Shown here: piece after piece, positions 49,547 through 62,310 of the stretch
Layout: the number at the start of each line of letters is the position of its first letter
Position numbering within the stretch: the stretch's first letter is position 1
Assembly: GCF_041381155.1 (NCBI RefSeq)
Contig: NC_091135.1
Location: 53,457,997-53,521,996, forward strand
Direction of reading: 5' to 3'
Source: Argopecten irradians
Taxonomy: Eukaryota; Mollusca; Bivalvia; Pectinida; Pectinidae
Length of the DNA: 64,000 nt
Notes under the pieces: model-generated
The model's database searches: none
What the model saw: only the letters and a program-made list of their open reading frames with translations
What the model was told of the DNA's origin: nothing
Position numbers and translations under genes: made by a program

Positions 49547-49912
49547 ATGAAAATGAAACTGAAAATAGGGATAAACAAGGACGATATCGATATCGCGCAC
49601 AGACTTGGACCGTACCAACAGGGAAAACCGCGTAACGTGATTTGCAAATTCACACACCGCACGAACAAAATAGACATCGTGAAACAGAGAAAAGTACTGA
49701 AAGGATCAGGTTGTTACATTATGGAGGACTTGACCAGGAAAAATCAGCAAAGACTAAAAGAAGCTTTCGAACTTGATTGTGTAGAACGTACCTGGAGCAT
49801 TGATGGAAAACTTTTTTTATTACTTAAAAATGGTAAAAAACGGAGATTATTCCCTAGTGCCATTCTGTCGGAAGCTTTCCTGAAAGATGACCGCAACTTT
49901 CCACGTAAGTGA
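49547..49912 (+). pseudogene. LINE ORF1-like protein, C-terminal part
   Basis: 121 codons read DDIDIAHRLGP, GKPRNVICKFTHR, RKVLKGSGCYIMEDLTRKNQ and VERTWSIDGKLFLLLKNGKK. The AHR-G, PR..I.KF, LKG and I-EDL series is the RNA-binding region typical of L1/Tx1-type ORF1 proteins. The coiled-coil N-terminal part is not seen. It precedes the LINE ORF2 remnant on the same strand by about 1 kb. Whether both belong to one insertion is uncertain because the expected start of the endonuclease is not between them. Confidence 0.6.
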
Positions 49913-50938
49913 TGATCATATCTGAGAGATCAGTGACTTTATATGTGCATATGTAATATAATTATTATTTTTAATTGTGAGGATAAGACTGTGTGCACAT
50001 TGGATTGATTAGATAAAGATCTCTATAAAACCTATTTTTCTACAGTAAGAACAATTTTGGTTTTCGTTTTTTCTCTTTGTTGTATTTGGGTTTTTTCTGT
50101 GCTTTATAAAAAATAACATTATTAGAGTGCACTGTACTCCTTTGGAGGCATGTGGAAGTGATGCTATACTCTCGTGCGTAAATAGTTACAGTACTTATAG
50201 ATTGTATTATTATTATTATTATTTAATTTTCTTTCATAATCTACATGTAGTAACGTTTACTATAATTAAATGCCTAATACAGACTATTACAGAGACATAC
50301 ATTGTTACAAGCTCATTTCTTGGAATACTCTGGTACCACGACTGACTGATATACCTGATATATACATATATATATGATAGTCGACCATGCTTTATCATTA
50401 TGAAATACCTGTGCAGCGATATTCTAAGTGTAATTATAGGTGTGGTTGTAAGTAAAGTTAATGATAAATGACACCATATATGAAGTCTTTCTTGACAATA
50501 ATGTACATGTATGTCTCTGTATTTTGAGTCAAGATAGTCGGATACACTGTCCGTAGTTGGGTTTTTTTCACCTCTACTATTCGCCTAAATTTATTTCCGG
50601 TTATGATATGTTAACTTCCGGTGAGCTAGTTCGTTAAACCAGACGTTTGTTTTGGTATATAAACGAGACTTAACGAGTAGTGGTGGACGTTACACGTGTG
50701 TACGGAGGTGACATGAAAGATGTGCGCGTATGGCTGATAGTGAGTCGGTGTCTTCGCCTGCCTTTGGGCAAAATTTTTAATGTCTTATGTTCATATCCTG
50801 TTTCTCCTTCTATGTGTCCTTATTCTTTCTCCGAGTCTGATATCGGTCTTTTCTTTCCTTCCAGCCAGACTTTTCAGAGTAATGATCATTAATATGATTC
50901 GTGGATGGTGCTTCATTCCATGTCTAGGTTATATTTTT
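49913..50938. other. Unassigned stretch between LINE ORF1-like and ORF2 remnants
   Basis: Should hold the endonuclease N-terminal half if one element spans both sides, but I find no endonuclease motif. It includes TATATA and TTATTATTATTA simple sequence. Confidence 0.45.
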
Positions 50939-53900
50939 TACCTTACCCCACCTTTGTTAGATTTTGTTGATGTCTTTAGAGATCAACATCCAGATACTGT
51001 AAGATATACATGGAGGAAATGTAGACCCATAAAACAAGCCAGATTAGATTCCTTTTAGTTTCAACAAATTTACTTCTAAGTGATTGTAATTCAGGCATAG
51101 AGTCGGGTTATAGATCTGATCATTCCTTCCCAACTATTACATTGAAATTTAATGAATTTAAAAAAGGTAGAGGTCTATGGAAATTTATTAACTCTTTGTT
51201 ACGCGACCAAAATTTTCTTGATACCATAAATAAAACTATTAAAGAAATAAAAACTCAATACTGTCTTCCTATATACAATCTAGATATGACCGATACTATT
51301 CCTGATTCAGAGTTACAATTAGTAATAGATGATCAATTATTTTTGGAAACTCTATTATTGGAAATCAGAGGAAAAACAATCTCTTACTCATCATTTATTA
51401 AAAAGCAAAGTAGGTTAAAGGAAAAAGATCTCATAAATGAAATTTCAGCATTTAGAAAATCAGACTGATATAGATGTAGAAAAGTCAGAAAAAAAAAAGA
51501 TTTAGAGGACATTCGAATACATAAGATTAAAGGGAGTATAATAAGGGCAAAGGCTTTATGGATTGATGAAGGTGAAAAGCCAACACATTATTTTTGCAAT
51601 TTAGAAAATAGGAACTTCACGTCAAAAACAATTCCAAAATTACAACGGGATAATGGAGAAATAATCACAAAACAAGGGGATATTTTAAATGAGGTCAAAT
51701 CTTTTTACGAACAGCTATATGGGATAGAAAGTGATATCAGGGACATTAACTTAAATGAGTTTCTAGAAAACTATGAAGTCCCTAAATTAAACCCAGAAGA
51801 GGCAAATAGTTTAGAAGGTTTGTTAACTTTAAAAGAAGCTGCTAAAACACTTAAAAACATGAAAAATAATAAGAGCCCTGGGTCAGATGGATTTACTTCA
51901 GAATTTTTTAAATGTTTTTGGAAGCAACTAGGAAATTTTATTGTACGCTCTATTAATTTTGGTTTTTTAAATGGTCAATTATCAGTTACCCAACGTCAGG
52001 GCATAATTACTTGCATACCTAAGGCTAATAAATCAAAATATTTCATAAAAAATTGGAGACCAATCTCTCTTTTGAATATTGTTTATAAAATAATTGCCTC
52101 TGGTTCAATAGCTTGTAGACTTAAATCAATTTTAGATAAATTAATAAACTCGGATCAGACAGGTTTTCAATCAGGACGCTACCTAGGGGAAAATACTCGC
52201 CTTGTATACGATATTATGCATTATACTGAGGAAAATAATATACCAGGAATGTAGTTATTAATTGATTTTGAAAAAGCGTTTGACTCGGTTTCTTGGAAGT
52301 TTATTGATGAAGTGTTTAACTATTTTAACTTTGGTAATGATTTTAGGAAATGGGTCAAGATATTGCATGCTAACACCAATTCTGCTATAAATCAGGGGGG
52401 AAATTTGTCACCATTTTTTTATATATAAGACGTGGTTGTCGTCAAGGTGACCCAATTGCCCCATATATATTTATTCTTTGTGTAGAGATATTGGCTATAC
52501 GTCTTAGAAATAATAGTAATATAAATGGTAAAAATGTTAATAACTACCCCCTTCTGAATTCATAATATGCTGATGACACTTCATTAATATTAGATGGAAC
52601 AGAGAAATCACTGAAGGGTGCGGTTGATGAACTGAATATTTTTGCAAAGGTTTCTGGTTTAAAAGTTGTTAATAAGGGTAAAACTCAAGTAGTTTGGATA
52701 GGTAGCAAGAAATATAGTAGTGATGTCTTTCTACCAGATCTGAATTTTAAGTGGGGAGTGAATAAGTTTACACTACTCGGAATTGATTTTCATGTAGATT
52801 TGCATAAAATTCCTAAAATGAATTTCGATAAAAAGTTAATTAAACTTAAAGCTATAATTAAAAGTTGGAGTAAAAGAAAGCTTACTCCAATAGGGAAAAT
52901 CAGTATAATCAAATTATTATTGATATCACAGTTGAATCATCTATTTATTTCTTTACCAAATCCTGAGGAGAAATTTATTAAAGAGCTAAACTCCATTCTT
53001 TTTTTTCTTTTTTATGGAATGGCAAAACTGATAAAGTGAAGAGAAATATAATTATTCAGAACTATATAGATGGTGGCCTTTAAAATGTTCCATTTGATAT
53101 CATTTATTGAATCTTTAAAAATTGGATGGGTAAGAAGGATTTTCAGTTCAGAAGGGAAATGGCTATGTATTTTAAAAACTTGGTTAAATCCTCATATTTT
53201 GGCAAACTGTGGTTGTGAATACATAAAACAAATTCAAGCTCACAATAGTAATGTTTTTTGGAACGACGTTTTTAATGCATGGTACAAACTCAGGTTAAAG
53301 GAAGAACCGTACAAGAATAACAATTCTTCTGTGCTGAAAGCACCTTTGTGGTATAATAAGAATATAGTTGTTGGTAAAAAAACTGTGTTTTTTCGAAACT
53401 GGTTTAATAATGGTATTACGATAATAAATGATTTAATTAAGGATAAAAAAACTTGATCCTTTTACTCTTTCGGAGAATTTTGTGAGTTACATGGCAATGT
53501 TACAAACTATCTTCAGTTTCATGGAATATTGAGAAGTATTAAAAATTACCTTAAAAAATCATCATATTCCAAACAGTGTTTTGCCATACCCAATTATACC
53601 TACAGATCTTGAAATTATTTTGAAAAAGAAGAAAGGTTCTCAGGACTTTTATAAAGTGCTTATTACATCTATACAGAAAAACACCAGTATATCTGCTCGG
53701 AGTAAGTGTGGAACTATATTTGACTTCAATAATGATACATGGAAAAAGATATATTCTCTTCCATTCAAGGTAACTCTCAATACTAAACCATCATATTTTA
53801 TCAACTAACTCTTTTATTTACAAGATTGGTCTCACAAATAACCCACATTGTACTTTTTGCATTATAGAAAGGGAGACAATTATCCATATTTTATGGGAAT

Positions 53901-54368
53901 GTAATGAGGTTCAAAATTTTCTGACAAGCTTTGAAGATTTATTAGAAGTTCTTTTTATTCCCTTTGCCGTAAATAAACAAGCAATGATATTTGGGCTATT
54001 TGAACCTACAGGGCTGTATAACAGAATTGACAATGAAATTATTCTTCTTATTAAACACTACATATATAGAACCAGATGCTTACATGGTTCATTAAATGTT
54101 ATGGTTTTGGTTAATTTGATTCAAGATTACTATAAAGTACAGAGACACATTGTTTACAGTAAAGGGGAGTATTTTCATGCAAAATGTGTTAACGAATGGA
54201 AAAAGTGGATAAAACTTGTTGAACTTGACTAAATTAACTCGGTCATGCTATACACACATTTAAAATTACATACATCATTAAAATCAGTTAAGCTCTTCTA
54301 CTTGCATAATTATATAAGTAATTAGCCATAATATCTGAAAGTCTGACCTCTCTCCCCTCTTCCTTCTT

Positions 54369-54402
<34 letters not shown>

Positions 54403-55104
54403 TCTATCTCTCTCTCCCTCTCCTGTCTCTCTCTCATTGTGTGTGTCTTTTTATATGTGTGTGTTTTGTACATGTGTCTGTGTGTGTGTGTGTGTGTGTC
54501 TCAAGTATGTCCACTTGCCAGTGTTTTTGTAAGTAAATCTCGATGTGTCAGAGACTTAGTTTTTTATCTTTTTTTGGATCACATTTAAAAATGTAATGAT
54601 TAGGGCATGCTAATAATGAAAGTTGAATTAGTCAAGTTGAAATGTAATGTTATGGTAGTATGCTTGTAGGGTGATAGATGATAAGGATGAATAATGTAAT
54701 TGTGTTGATGATAAGAGTGATTTTATGATGAAGGATGTCCTATTGATATCATATTGAATGATGATGTAAGTGTATATGATGATTATAAATGTTATAAGGA
54801 TGATGACTCATGATGATAATATTATATTCATGTCATGTTGAATGAGGATGTGAGGGGGTCGATTGTGTATGATTATCTTGGACGAGTTAATAATATATTG
54901 GTATGCTTAATTAATGACCATGTGAGTATGAATGATGATCTTTGATAAGGCTGTGGGATGTGAATGTGATTATAATACATGAAGATGACAATACAATTGA
55001 AATTATGCTGAATATGATGTGAGGAGGTGTGTATGGTGTGAGCGAGATAACCATGTATCTGTATATGTAAAATCTTCGAAAATAAAATAAATATAAAAAA
55101 AAAG
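50939..55104 (+). pseudogene. L1/Tx1-like LINE ORF2 remnant with 3' tail
   Basis: The C-terminal end of an endonuclease (DVFRDQHPDTVRYTWRK, KQARLDSF, SGYRSDHSF, about 50950-51140) is followed by a linker (ALWIDEGEKPTHYFCNLEN). The RT domain follows: NNKSPGSDGFTSEFFKCFW, NWRPISLLNIVYKI, DQTGFQSGRYLGENTRLVYD, LIDFEKAFDSVSW, RQGDPIAPYIFILC, YADDTSLILDG (near 52568), FTLLGIDF. A thumb and C-terminal region runs to a stop at 54230. The combination is characteristic of the L1/Tx1 group. There are several in-frame stops (for example after NNIPGM near 52251 and before YADD) and at least three frame changes, so it is inactive. Simple repeats and an A-rich end (55078-55104) form the 3' UTR. Confidence 0.88.
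54361..54501. repeat. (CT)n and (TG)n microsatellites in the LINE 3' UTR
   Basis: Long CT runs broken by CTAT (54361-54440), then GTGTGT tracts (54477-54500). Confidence 0.95.
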
Positions 55105-55898
55105 AATCGTTTCGACATAGATCAAAGAAGTTATGAGATTTTAAAAATAAACCCTATTAATATCTGTAGCAAGTTGCAAATTTTGTCAAGAAATTACATT
55201 TCTATTCTCAGTAGATATTTTCCCGGGATTTTAAGAAATGATCCATTTGGCGACCATTTTGAAAACGTACCATTTTTCGCTTTGCTGTTTTACTATTATT
55301 GCTTTTATTACTTTTATATAAATCATCACTGCGCCAGTATTTTCAGCGCTAACTCTTGCTGTAAATCTTTACTGGGTTCGTAGTAATTAAAGCATTATGC
55401 ATTTATGTGTGAAATGATACAGTTTTGTCACTTTATTTTTTATACAGTTAATGGTAATTTGAGCATATATCATTTTCTACTCTAAATATTGAAAAATAAC
55501 AAATATTTAAATGGGGCGAAAAAGTAAGCACACATTCATGTACCCCGTCCATTTTATTTTTCTGCTTGATTTAGAAAGAGCAACATTTTCCGTATTGATA
55601 TGCGATATACATGTACCATTACTTTTTTTATAAAGGGTTAAATTTGGTAGCTCACAATTAAGGGTTAAGGGAGCATATATGTATGTTGTTATTCTGAGAA
55701 AAATAAGAGTCTTATTAATCATATACGTGAAACTGGTAATCTTTAAAGAAGACCACTAGAAAATAAATTCCGCAAACATCCATGCTTATCAAGATCCTCA
55801 TTAGGAAATAATGGCTTTAATCTTTCGTGCATATGGTCAAAACCGCAAAATTCTTTGCTACACGCCGATAAACACCAAAAAAGTAATGAGTAATGTAC

Positions 55899-56255
55899 GG
55901 TTATAAGTAGACTGGCCACCAGTCTCTAGAATATTAAAAAATTCACTAAAATTTGGCTTGATTAATTTTGTCTCTACTACATGCCTGATTCTAGATGGGG
56001 ACTAGTCTGAAAGAACTCCCGACGCCGTGTATTGTGATGGTTGAATGATTTAAATGAAATGTAACTTGACTTGCCATTTATACGGACACCTGTATATGTG
56101 TAATACTGAGTACACAGATAGAGTCTTCCGTGTATCAGCAGTCAAAATCTGGGTGTTCCCTAAGTTTTAAACTAGGGGGAGATAATCTAGCAAAGAACTC
56201 TGCTGAGAAAGTCTTATCAACAACTTAGGGTCTGGTGGCCAGTCTAGGTTATAAG
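55899..56255. mobile_element. 339-bp TIR element with 9-bp target duplications
   Basis: The element at 55908-56246 has perfect 15-bp inverted ends TAGACTGGCCACCAG / CTGGTGGCCAGTCTA. It is flanked on both sides by the identical 9-mer GGTTATAAG (55899-55907 and 56247-56255). No coding frame. A 9-bp duplication is the length typical of Mutator-like (MULE) transposons, so a non-autonomous MULE is the best guess. Confidence 0.88.
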
Positions 56256-57113
56256 GCATGCTGAGTATACGTAGCCACCAAGCTAATATTGAAATTCATC
56301 AAGTTTTCGTAAAATGGTGTGGAGACTAAGCATGAACCTTCGCTTCGAGAACCTGCACTTACACGAATTTGCGTATTCTTATGTGCACATATTGTGCGTT
56401 TTGCAATAAGTCATTAAATTTTGTAGCATGCAAACAATTTAGTACAGATTAATAAACATTTGTAAGCCCACAAGGAAAGGTTTGTATCATGTAATATGAA
56501 GATTCCATGCTATAATAAGGGGTGTAATAGCCGAACAACCAGACTTATGTAATAATGCACGGAGTATAGTACCGTTTAATAACTTGTTTCGACTAAAAAA
56601 GACATATTTATCGAGCTAAAATTTCAATTAGTCTTACCTTCACAGACGACAATATTCACCTGTTTTACAGGGAATTTCCAAATGTCTATTTTAAGACTGG
56701 GTTTTCCGTAACCAATCATGAAAGTATGATTATTTTTTATCATTACATAATGTCCAAACGCTTAAATAAATGCAAGGATTTGGTTTCTAAAAACAAATAA
56801 ACATACCTATAACTTTAAATCCTGACATGACATAGTTCGTACTGGTACATGCTATTTATAAACTATACACCATTACTGACAATAAAGATTCTCACGCCTC
56901 GCCCCATTGTTAAAACACGACTGAAATTATTAAGGACAACAAGTATGGAGTTTTTCTTCTTCGTCTTCCCATCCTGGAATTATGACAAACTTGCATGGTG
57001 AAGTTTGTTTACCCTGAGCTATTAAGATGTGTGTTTGTTTTTGTTAGCTATTTACTTATGGATTTTTGAGAGGGGCGTTATATATATTTAAAATGATGTA
57101 CCAAGTGTACACA
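56256..57113. other. Intergenic or intronic, no supported gene
   Basis: No domain, splice pair or repeat recognised. Confidence 0.5.
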
Positions 57114-57289
57114 GTTTTGTTGTTTTGATGGTGTACGGTATGTAGATACAGTACAAAGTTTTGTTGTTTTGATGGTGTACGGTACGTAGATACAGTACAA
57201 AGTTTTGTTGTTTTGATGGTGTACGGTACGTTGATACAGTGCAAAGTTTTGTTGTTTTGATGGTGTACGGTACGTAGATACAGTACGAG
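57114..57289. repeat. 44-bp minisatellite, 4 copies
   Basis: GTTTTGTTGTTTTGATGGTG, TACGGTACGTAGATACAGTA, CAAA recurs at 57114, 57158, 57202 and 57246. The repeat frame on the minus strand (HHQNNKT-like) is a by-product. Confidence 0.95.
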
Positions 57290-60200
57290 ATCGAGATAGC
57301 AGATTTGATAAAGTCCATGTCTCGGAAGAAATGAGTATTTGAGGTAGATGGTGTAAATTAGCATGACTGAATTTGAATTATGTCGGCTAGAGTGTGAATT
57401 TATTGTAGGTATATAATGTTGATGATATAAAATAACGTGATATATCAGGGATAACATATGCCACCGCCCTTGTTCAATGCCTCCTAACAGTATGAAGGTT
57501 CATAAAATGTCATAACAATCATAACCGTACACAGGTTTCCTTAGGTACAGAAAACACAATGTTCATAGGTCACACACGACTGAATCGTGGCAGATATAAC
57601 TACAACAGTTCATGGACTATTGAGCGTAGTGTTACTAGGCATGATTTAACACACACAATATATATATATGTACACTGTATATATATTGGACAAAGAAGTA
57701 ATTCGAACCGTGTGGACAAAGAAAATGTCAAATTTTCGAGGCGATCTGCCCCTTTATCAAGACACACAAAACGAACACGATTACATAATATGATACGAAC
57801 AGTAATACGGGACAATGTATGTATTCCTCGTTGATATTTTCTTATACATGTTTATATGTAGGTTCTATAAAGAACTAATTTTGATTTTAAATAGTTTAAA
57901 TGTTGCATGCACGCCAAAGGTATATTTTATTGGCACTTATATCTCAGCATGATAAAATGTATCTTAATATGATGCAGTTATCATTTACATCGTTCAAACT
58001 CTGTAGAGTATATTTTATCTGATTTTTAGTTATTACAAACCTTAAAAAACAATGGATACCACAGGTGGTCTGTATCATTACACTCCAAAGTTATTTTTAG
58101 TTTTGTCATGGTCACTGCTCTTTACGCGTCATAAACAGATTGTCTAAGCACACGAGTTGTCTTAATTTTATCTGTACACCATTTTGATATATTTTAAGCT
58201 AAACTACAACGGTATCCGGAATTAATAGTGACCGATCAAACAGATCATCCAGACAATACGTATCGCTTTTGTCCCTATATCTTATCTATGATTTGTAGAT
58301 ATTTATTGTCGGCCTTAATATGTAATTACCTATATCTTAATAAAGGGATAGATCGCCTCGACAGTACGACAATATTCTGTCCTGACTATTGAAATAACTT
58401 CTTTGTTCCATTTATCATGGTTACCAGTATTTATAATTATAGTTATGTTGTTACATCACAACCATCGGCTCCTTGAACTAACTAAGATGTTCATATATTT
58501 GAGAACTTTTTACATGAGATTATCTTGTTATCTGATTCGATGGTGAGATGAGGTAGGATGTATCCAAGTCCTCCTTGTGTGCCTAGTTGTTCTGTCGTCC
58601 ACGTCCAATTCCCTGTGAGATTTATAGTGTGATCCATATGACATAGTAGATATTGTATCAAAGATGTCATCCACGAAACGGAAATTATTATCTTTCATAT
58701 TTAAATTGGCTTTAGATGCTTTCTCCGTCAGGAATTGAGGTATGAAATAAAATGCACAAATATGTATTATTTTACTGAGATATGTGTCAAATGAGTAAAT
58801 TCTAGCAAGTTCTTATTTTACCTATGAAATTTTGACTTTTGACTCTGTTTCGATAATCAAAATACCTTTAAGGAAACATAGTACTATCAAATTCATTTCA
58901 ATATTGCCAGAGAAATGTTAGAAATATAATATTCTTAATTTATAGTATCGCTTAAAGATATCATCTAATACTCAAATGACGTTTTCCCGGAACGTGTTGG
59001 TATATGTTTATCTAATTGGTTTTAACTTAAAAAAGAGAGTCTAGAGTGACTATAAATATATGAAACATTATTTTATGACATCTAAAGTCATAATTGTAAA
59101 AATGAATCAGGTCGAAAATGAAAGTTTTGTAATTGTATGTCAGTTGCTGTGGATTAATCATGGGTCTATGAATTTTCACTGAGTATATCGTTTTATTAAA
59201 TAACAGAAACCGTTACGATAATACGTAAAGCAGAATTAAAAACAAACAATGCATACACAGTATACATTGTCAAAAGACAATGGTTTGAAAATGTTCAGCC
59301 TCCAAATCCGTCAAATTTTAAAACCTGTTTTTAGTTATTAAAATGTCGAGTCTCAAATATCAACTACTTTTCTGATACAATTGATAGTATAGTTGTGTAT
59401 CAGTGCAGATGTAGTTATCATGGTAACCATCCGAAATATATTGTATGCATAAATTAAGCAAATATGGATATTTTATTGAGTTATAATGATATAAAACTAT
59501 ATGTACCATCATAAATGAATCAGGGATGTATAAAATATTTCAAATACAACAGCTAAGTTAATCCTTAGCGAAAGAATGATACATTTGGGCGCCAAGAAGA
59601 GACAAAATCATACAAAGTCCTTTGCTATGTGCTGTTTGACAATGCCCCCAATGATATATTTGGATTTTATTAAGGTAGTTAAATTAACAATTAATACGAT
59701 CAAACAAATTGAAGACTAATGAAAACCATTAATGGATGATAATTCTTATATTTTATTCAATTCCAAAAAGAAATAATCAGCATTTTTGAAAATGTCCTAG
59801 AAAATGATTTAGTTTGGAAACAAAGTAAAATTCTTGCTGGATTTTATAAATACGGTCGCAGTCTGTACTGTGACTGTCTAAACCTTGCTTGTTAGGTAGA
59901 TAATGTTATCGTCTAATTACTGATAAAACTTCAAAATATATCAGTTGTGTTCACAAATACTAGTACATAATAATTAAAACATTGGTTTGCAATGTTAAAT
60001 TTGTTCAATAAAAGAAAGGAAAACAATAAATACGCTAAGTAAATTATTCAGGATGAAATTTGATCCAAACCATGCCAGTCATGTGATTAATATATTTACC
60101 CCATTTACTATTGACTTAACAATATATCCTAATGATAAAGTCTACCAAGTCACTAAATTGGTGGTAACAATGAATACAATATCTTCTATTATTTTCACAT

Positions 60201-60482
60201 CATTTTAAATCATTTTCAATACAAAATATGGATATTTTCAAATACAAAATGATGCAAAAATATATTCTTATTTTTCATATAACATCATCTGACATATCAA
60301 ACATTCAACGTTTACTCCACTATCACTCTTTATCAGAAGAATAGAAGATTTCGTAAAAAATAACATACATTTTGTATAACAAATATTTATATGACTTTTT
60401 TATGTACACTCAATACTATCACATACTAATTATATTTTATTTACTCCACATCAAAACACCGATATTCCTTCTTTGTATATTA
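57290..60482. other. Downstream of TNFR-3, no supported gene
   Basis: Very AT-rich. All frames are short and featureless. No tandem repeat recognised. Confidence 0.5.
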
Positions 60483-60604
60483 CAGAGTTAGCTCCCTTGC
60501 GGGTAGGTATCTATTATGATGTCATTACTTTGTGGGCGCAATTCACGTCGTTTCCCCGAAAAGTATGACGTCACAATCAATGCCTACAAGGGCGGATAAC
60601 TTTG
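60483..60604. mobile_element. TA-flanked MITE, copy A
   Basis: Ends CAGAGTTAGCTCCCTTGCGG / complement of CAAAGTTATCCGCCCTTGTA form an inverted repeat of about 28 bp. TA lies on each side (60481-60482 and 60605-60606), as in Tc1/mariner-type insertions. The interior holds CGTCGTTTCCCCGAAAAG and TGACGTCACAAT. Confidence 0.8.
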
Positions 60605-60687
60605 TATGATGCAAATATAAAATTATTCATAATGTATCTTTAATGCGGTAGCAAAAGGATGATTTTTTCTCACAATAAAATTATAAA

Positions 60688-60780
60688 CTGAAAATATTTA
60701 CAACTTGCATGGGGAAATACAAATTTTAGATAAACTCCTTTGGAATCAAGATACTGATATGGCACCTAAATATGGTGCCC
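60688..60780 (+). repeat. Direct repeat between the MITEs, copy 1
   Basis: CTGAAAATATTTACAACTTG ... AGATACTGATATGGCACCTA, AATATGGTGCCC. A diverged direct copy lies at 61113-61210. Confidence 0.7.
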
Positions 60781-61112
60781 GTCTTACTCAAGTCAGAACA
60801 TGAACTTTGTTCATTGAAGTCTTCAATATATAAATATTTTAGGATGATATTCTAACCATAATTATTGTCAACGAATGTATTTTAGCGGTGAGAATATCAA
60901 AGATATTAAGGACTTTTCGATCTAGATGTTTTGCGCTCAATATGATTGTGTGTATCCATTTTCTAAAAAATAAAAATTTATGTAACAATTAATACGAGCG
61001 TGAGAATACGTCGCTGCGCTAACCTATTTAAAATCAAGTTTGCGCTGAAATTCGAACACGCCAAATTATTTATGTGTACAGTATATCAAATCAAATATAA
61101 TTTGTAGTATGG

Positions 61113-61210
61113 CCTGAAAATATATACAACTTGCATAAAAAATATTTGAAAACATTTTCAATTCAACTAATATGTACTCGAGATACTGATTTGGCACTTA
61201 AATGTGGCAC
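61113..61210 (+). repeat. Direct repeat between the MITEs, copy 2
   Basis: CCTGAAAATATATACAACTT ... AGATACTGATTTGGCACTTA, AATGTGGCAC, matching 60688-60780 in order and spacing. Confidence 0.7.
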
Positions 61211-61400
61211 ATACATGTAAAATGAACATTTTTTTCATCATTCAGATTTCTTTGATGCAGTCTTTAAAGTCGTTGTGAGCTCTTTTCTTCAGTAATTCAA
61301 ACCCACATATAAATTATAATGACATAATAATATTGGACGGCACACTAGCGCTTATTACATATATAGCATTATAGCTATGCAATTCTGTATTTGAATTTTA

Positions 61401-61541
61401 CAGAGTTATCTGTCCTTGTGGATAGATATTGATTGGGTTGCCATGTGCTTGCGAGCGGTTTTTTCGGAGAAAACGACGCGAATTGTGCCTACAAAATAAT
61501 AACGTCACAATGGATATCTACCCGCAAGGGAGCTAACTCTG
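61401..61541. mobile_element. TA-flanked MITE, copy B (opposite orientation)
   Basis: Inverted ends CAGAGTTATCTGTCCTTGTG and the complement of CAGAGTTAGCTCCCTTGCGG. The interior GAAAACGACG, CGAATTGTGCCTAC reads as the reverse complement of copy A's interior, so the two copies are inverted relative to each other. The left flank is TA; the right flank appears changed. Confidence 0.78.
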
Positions 61542-62044
61542 CTATATGTTTTAGCAAAATACAAAACTTCGACATGAAGTTACAATTAACCTAATGAATT
61601 ATTTAAGATTCTACTAGGGCGTTATATCATTACATTAACCAAATCAAATGTCCTTTATTTTAACAGTTGTTATCATTATTGATTTAAAAAAGTTTTAGCG
61701 ATGCTTAATGATAAACTCAACGTCAGGATATTGTGACGTCACAAAAGCAAGTATGTCTTTAATTTTTTTATATTATATATTACAATTGTTATTGAAAATT
61801 TCAAGAGATGCTAAATAATAAAATGAAATACATAAAGAATATTCTGGCCAGATCTAAATGTCGTGATATTGTGACATCTCTATCGCAATATTGTCCCGGT
61901 CTTACGTCACAATAAGAATATAAACTATGTGTTTCTAAAAATAGAACAGCCGGGTCCCGAGTCGATGTGCTAAACATCGACCTTCACCAAATAGTAAAAA
62001 AAAACCCGGAGTATATCATAATAACATGAATTACATATTGTTTG
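61542..62044. other. Downstream flank of TNFR-3
   Basis: No feature recognised. Two TATTGTGACGTCAC/TATTGTGACATC-like words occur but in no clear arrangement. Confidence 0.45.
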
Positions 62045-62165
62045 TGCAACCATGTCACATTACACTGCCAACGAGCGAACCAGTCGTCCTACTCCCCTAA
62101 TGCTGCGCACTAAGCTGGAGCAGAAACTACCACTTTTAAAGACTTTGGTGTGTCTGAAAGACTAT
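62045..62165 (-). mobile_element. SINE-like dispersed repeat
   Basis: On the minus strand: GTGGTAGTTTCTGCTCCAGC, TTAGTGCGCAGCATTAGGGG, AGTAGGACGACTGG, CTCGTTGGCAGTGTAATGTG. This series resembles, from memory, a SINE body widespread in bivalves. No pol III boxes are visible in this piece. Confidence 0.5.
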
Positions 62166-62310
62166 AGTATTCACATTCAATATTTTTCCCTTAAGGATCT
62201 TATCTGGTGAGGTTTCATTTTCGTTTCAATGATAAAAAGTTTTTTATGATTTTCAAAAACTAATTGTCTCTATTTTTATCACCTCCAAATAAAATTTTAA
62301 TAAATGTATT

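Noticed and set aside
54288-54473. Arg/Glu-rich minus frame
   Set aside because: It is the translation of a CT microsatellite.
57056-57457. 133-codon minus frame
   Set aside because: Most of it is the 44-bp tandem repeat read in three shifted frames.
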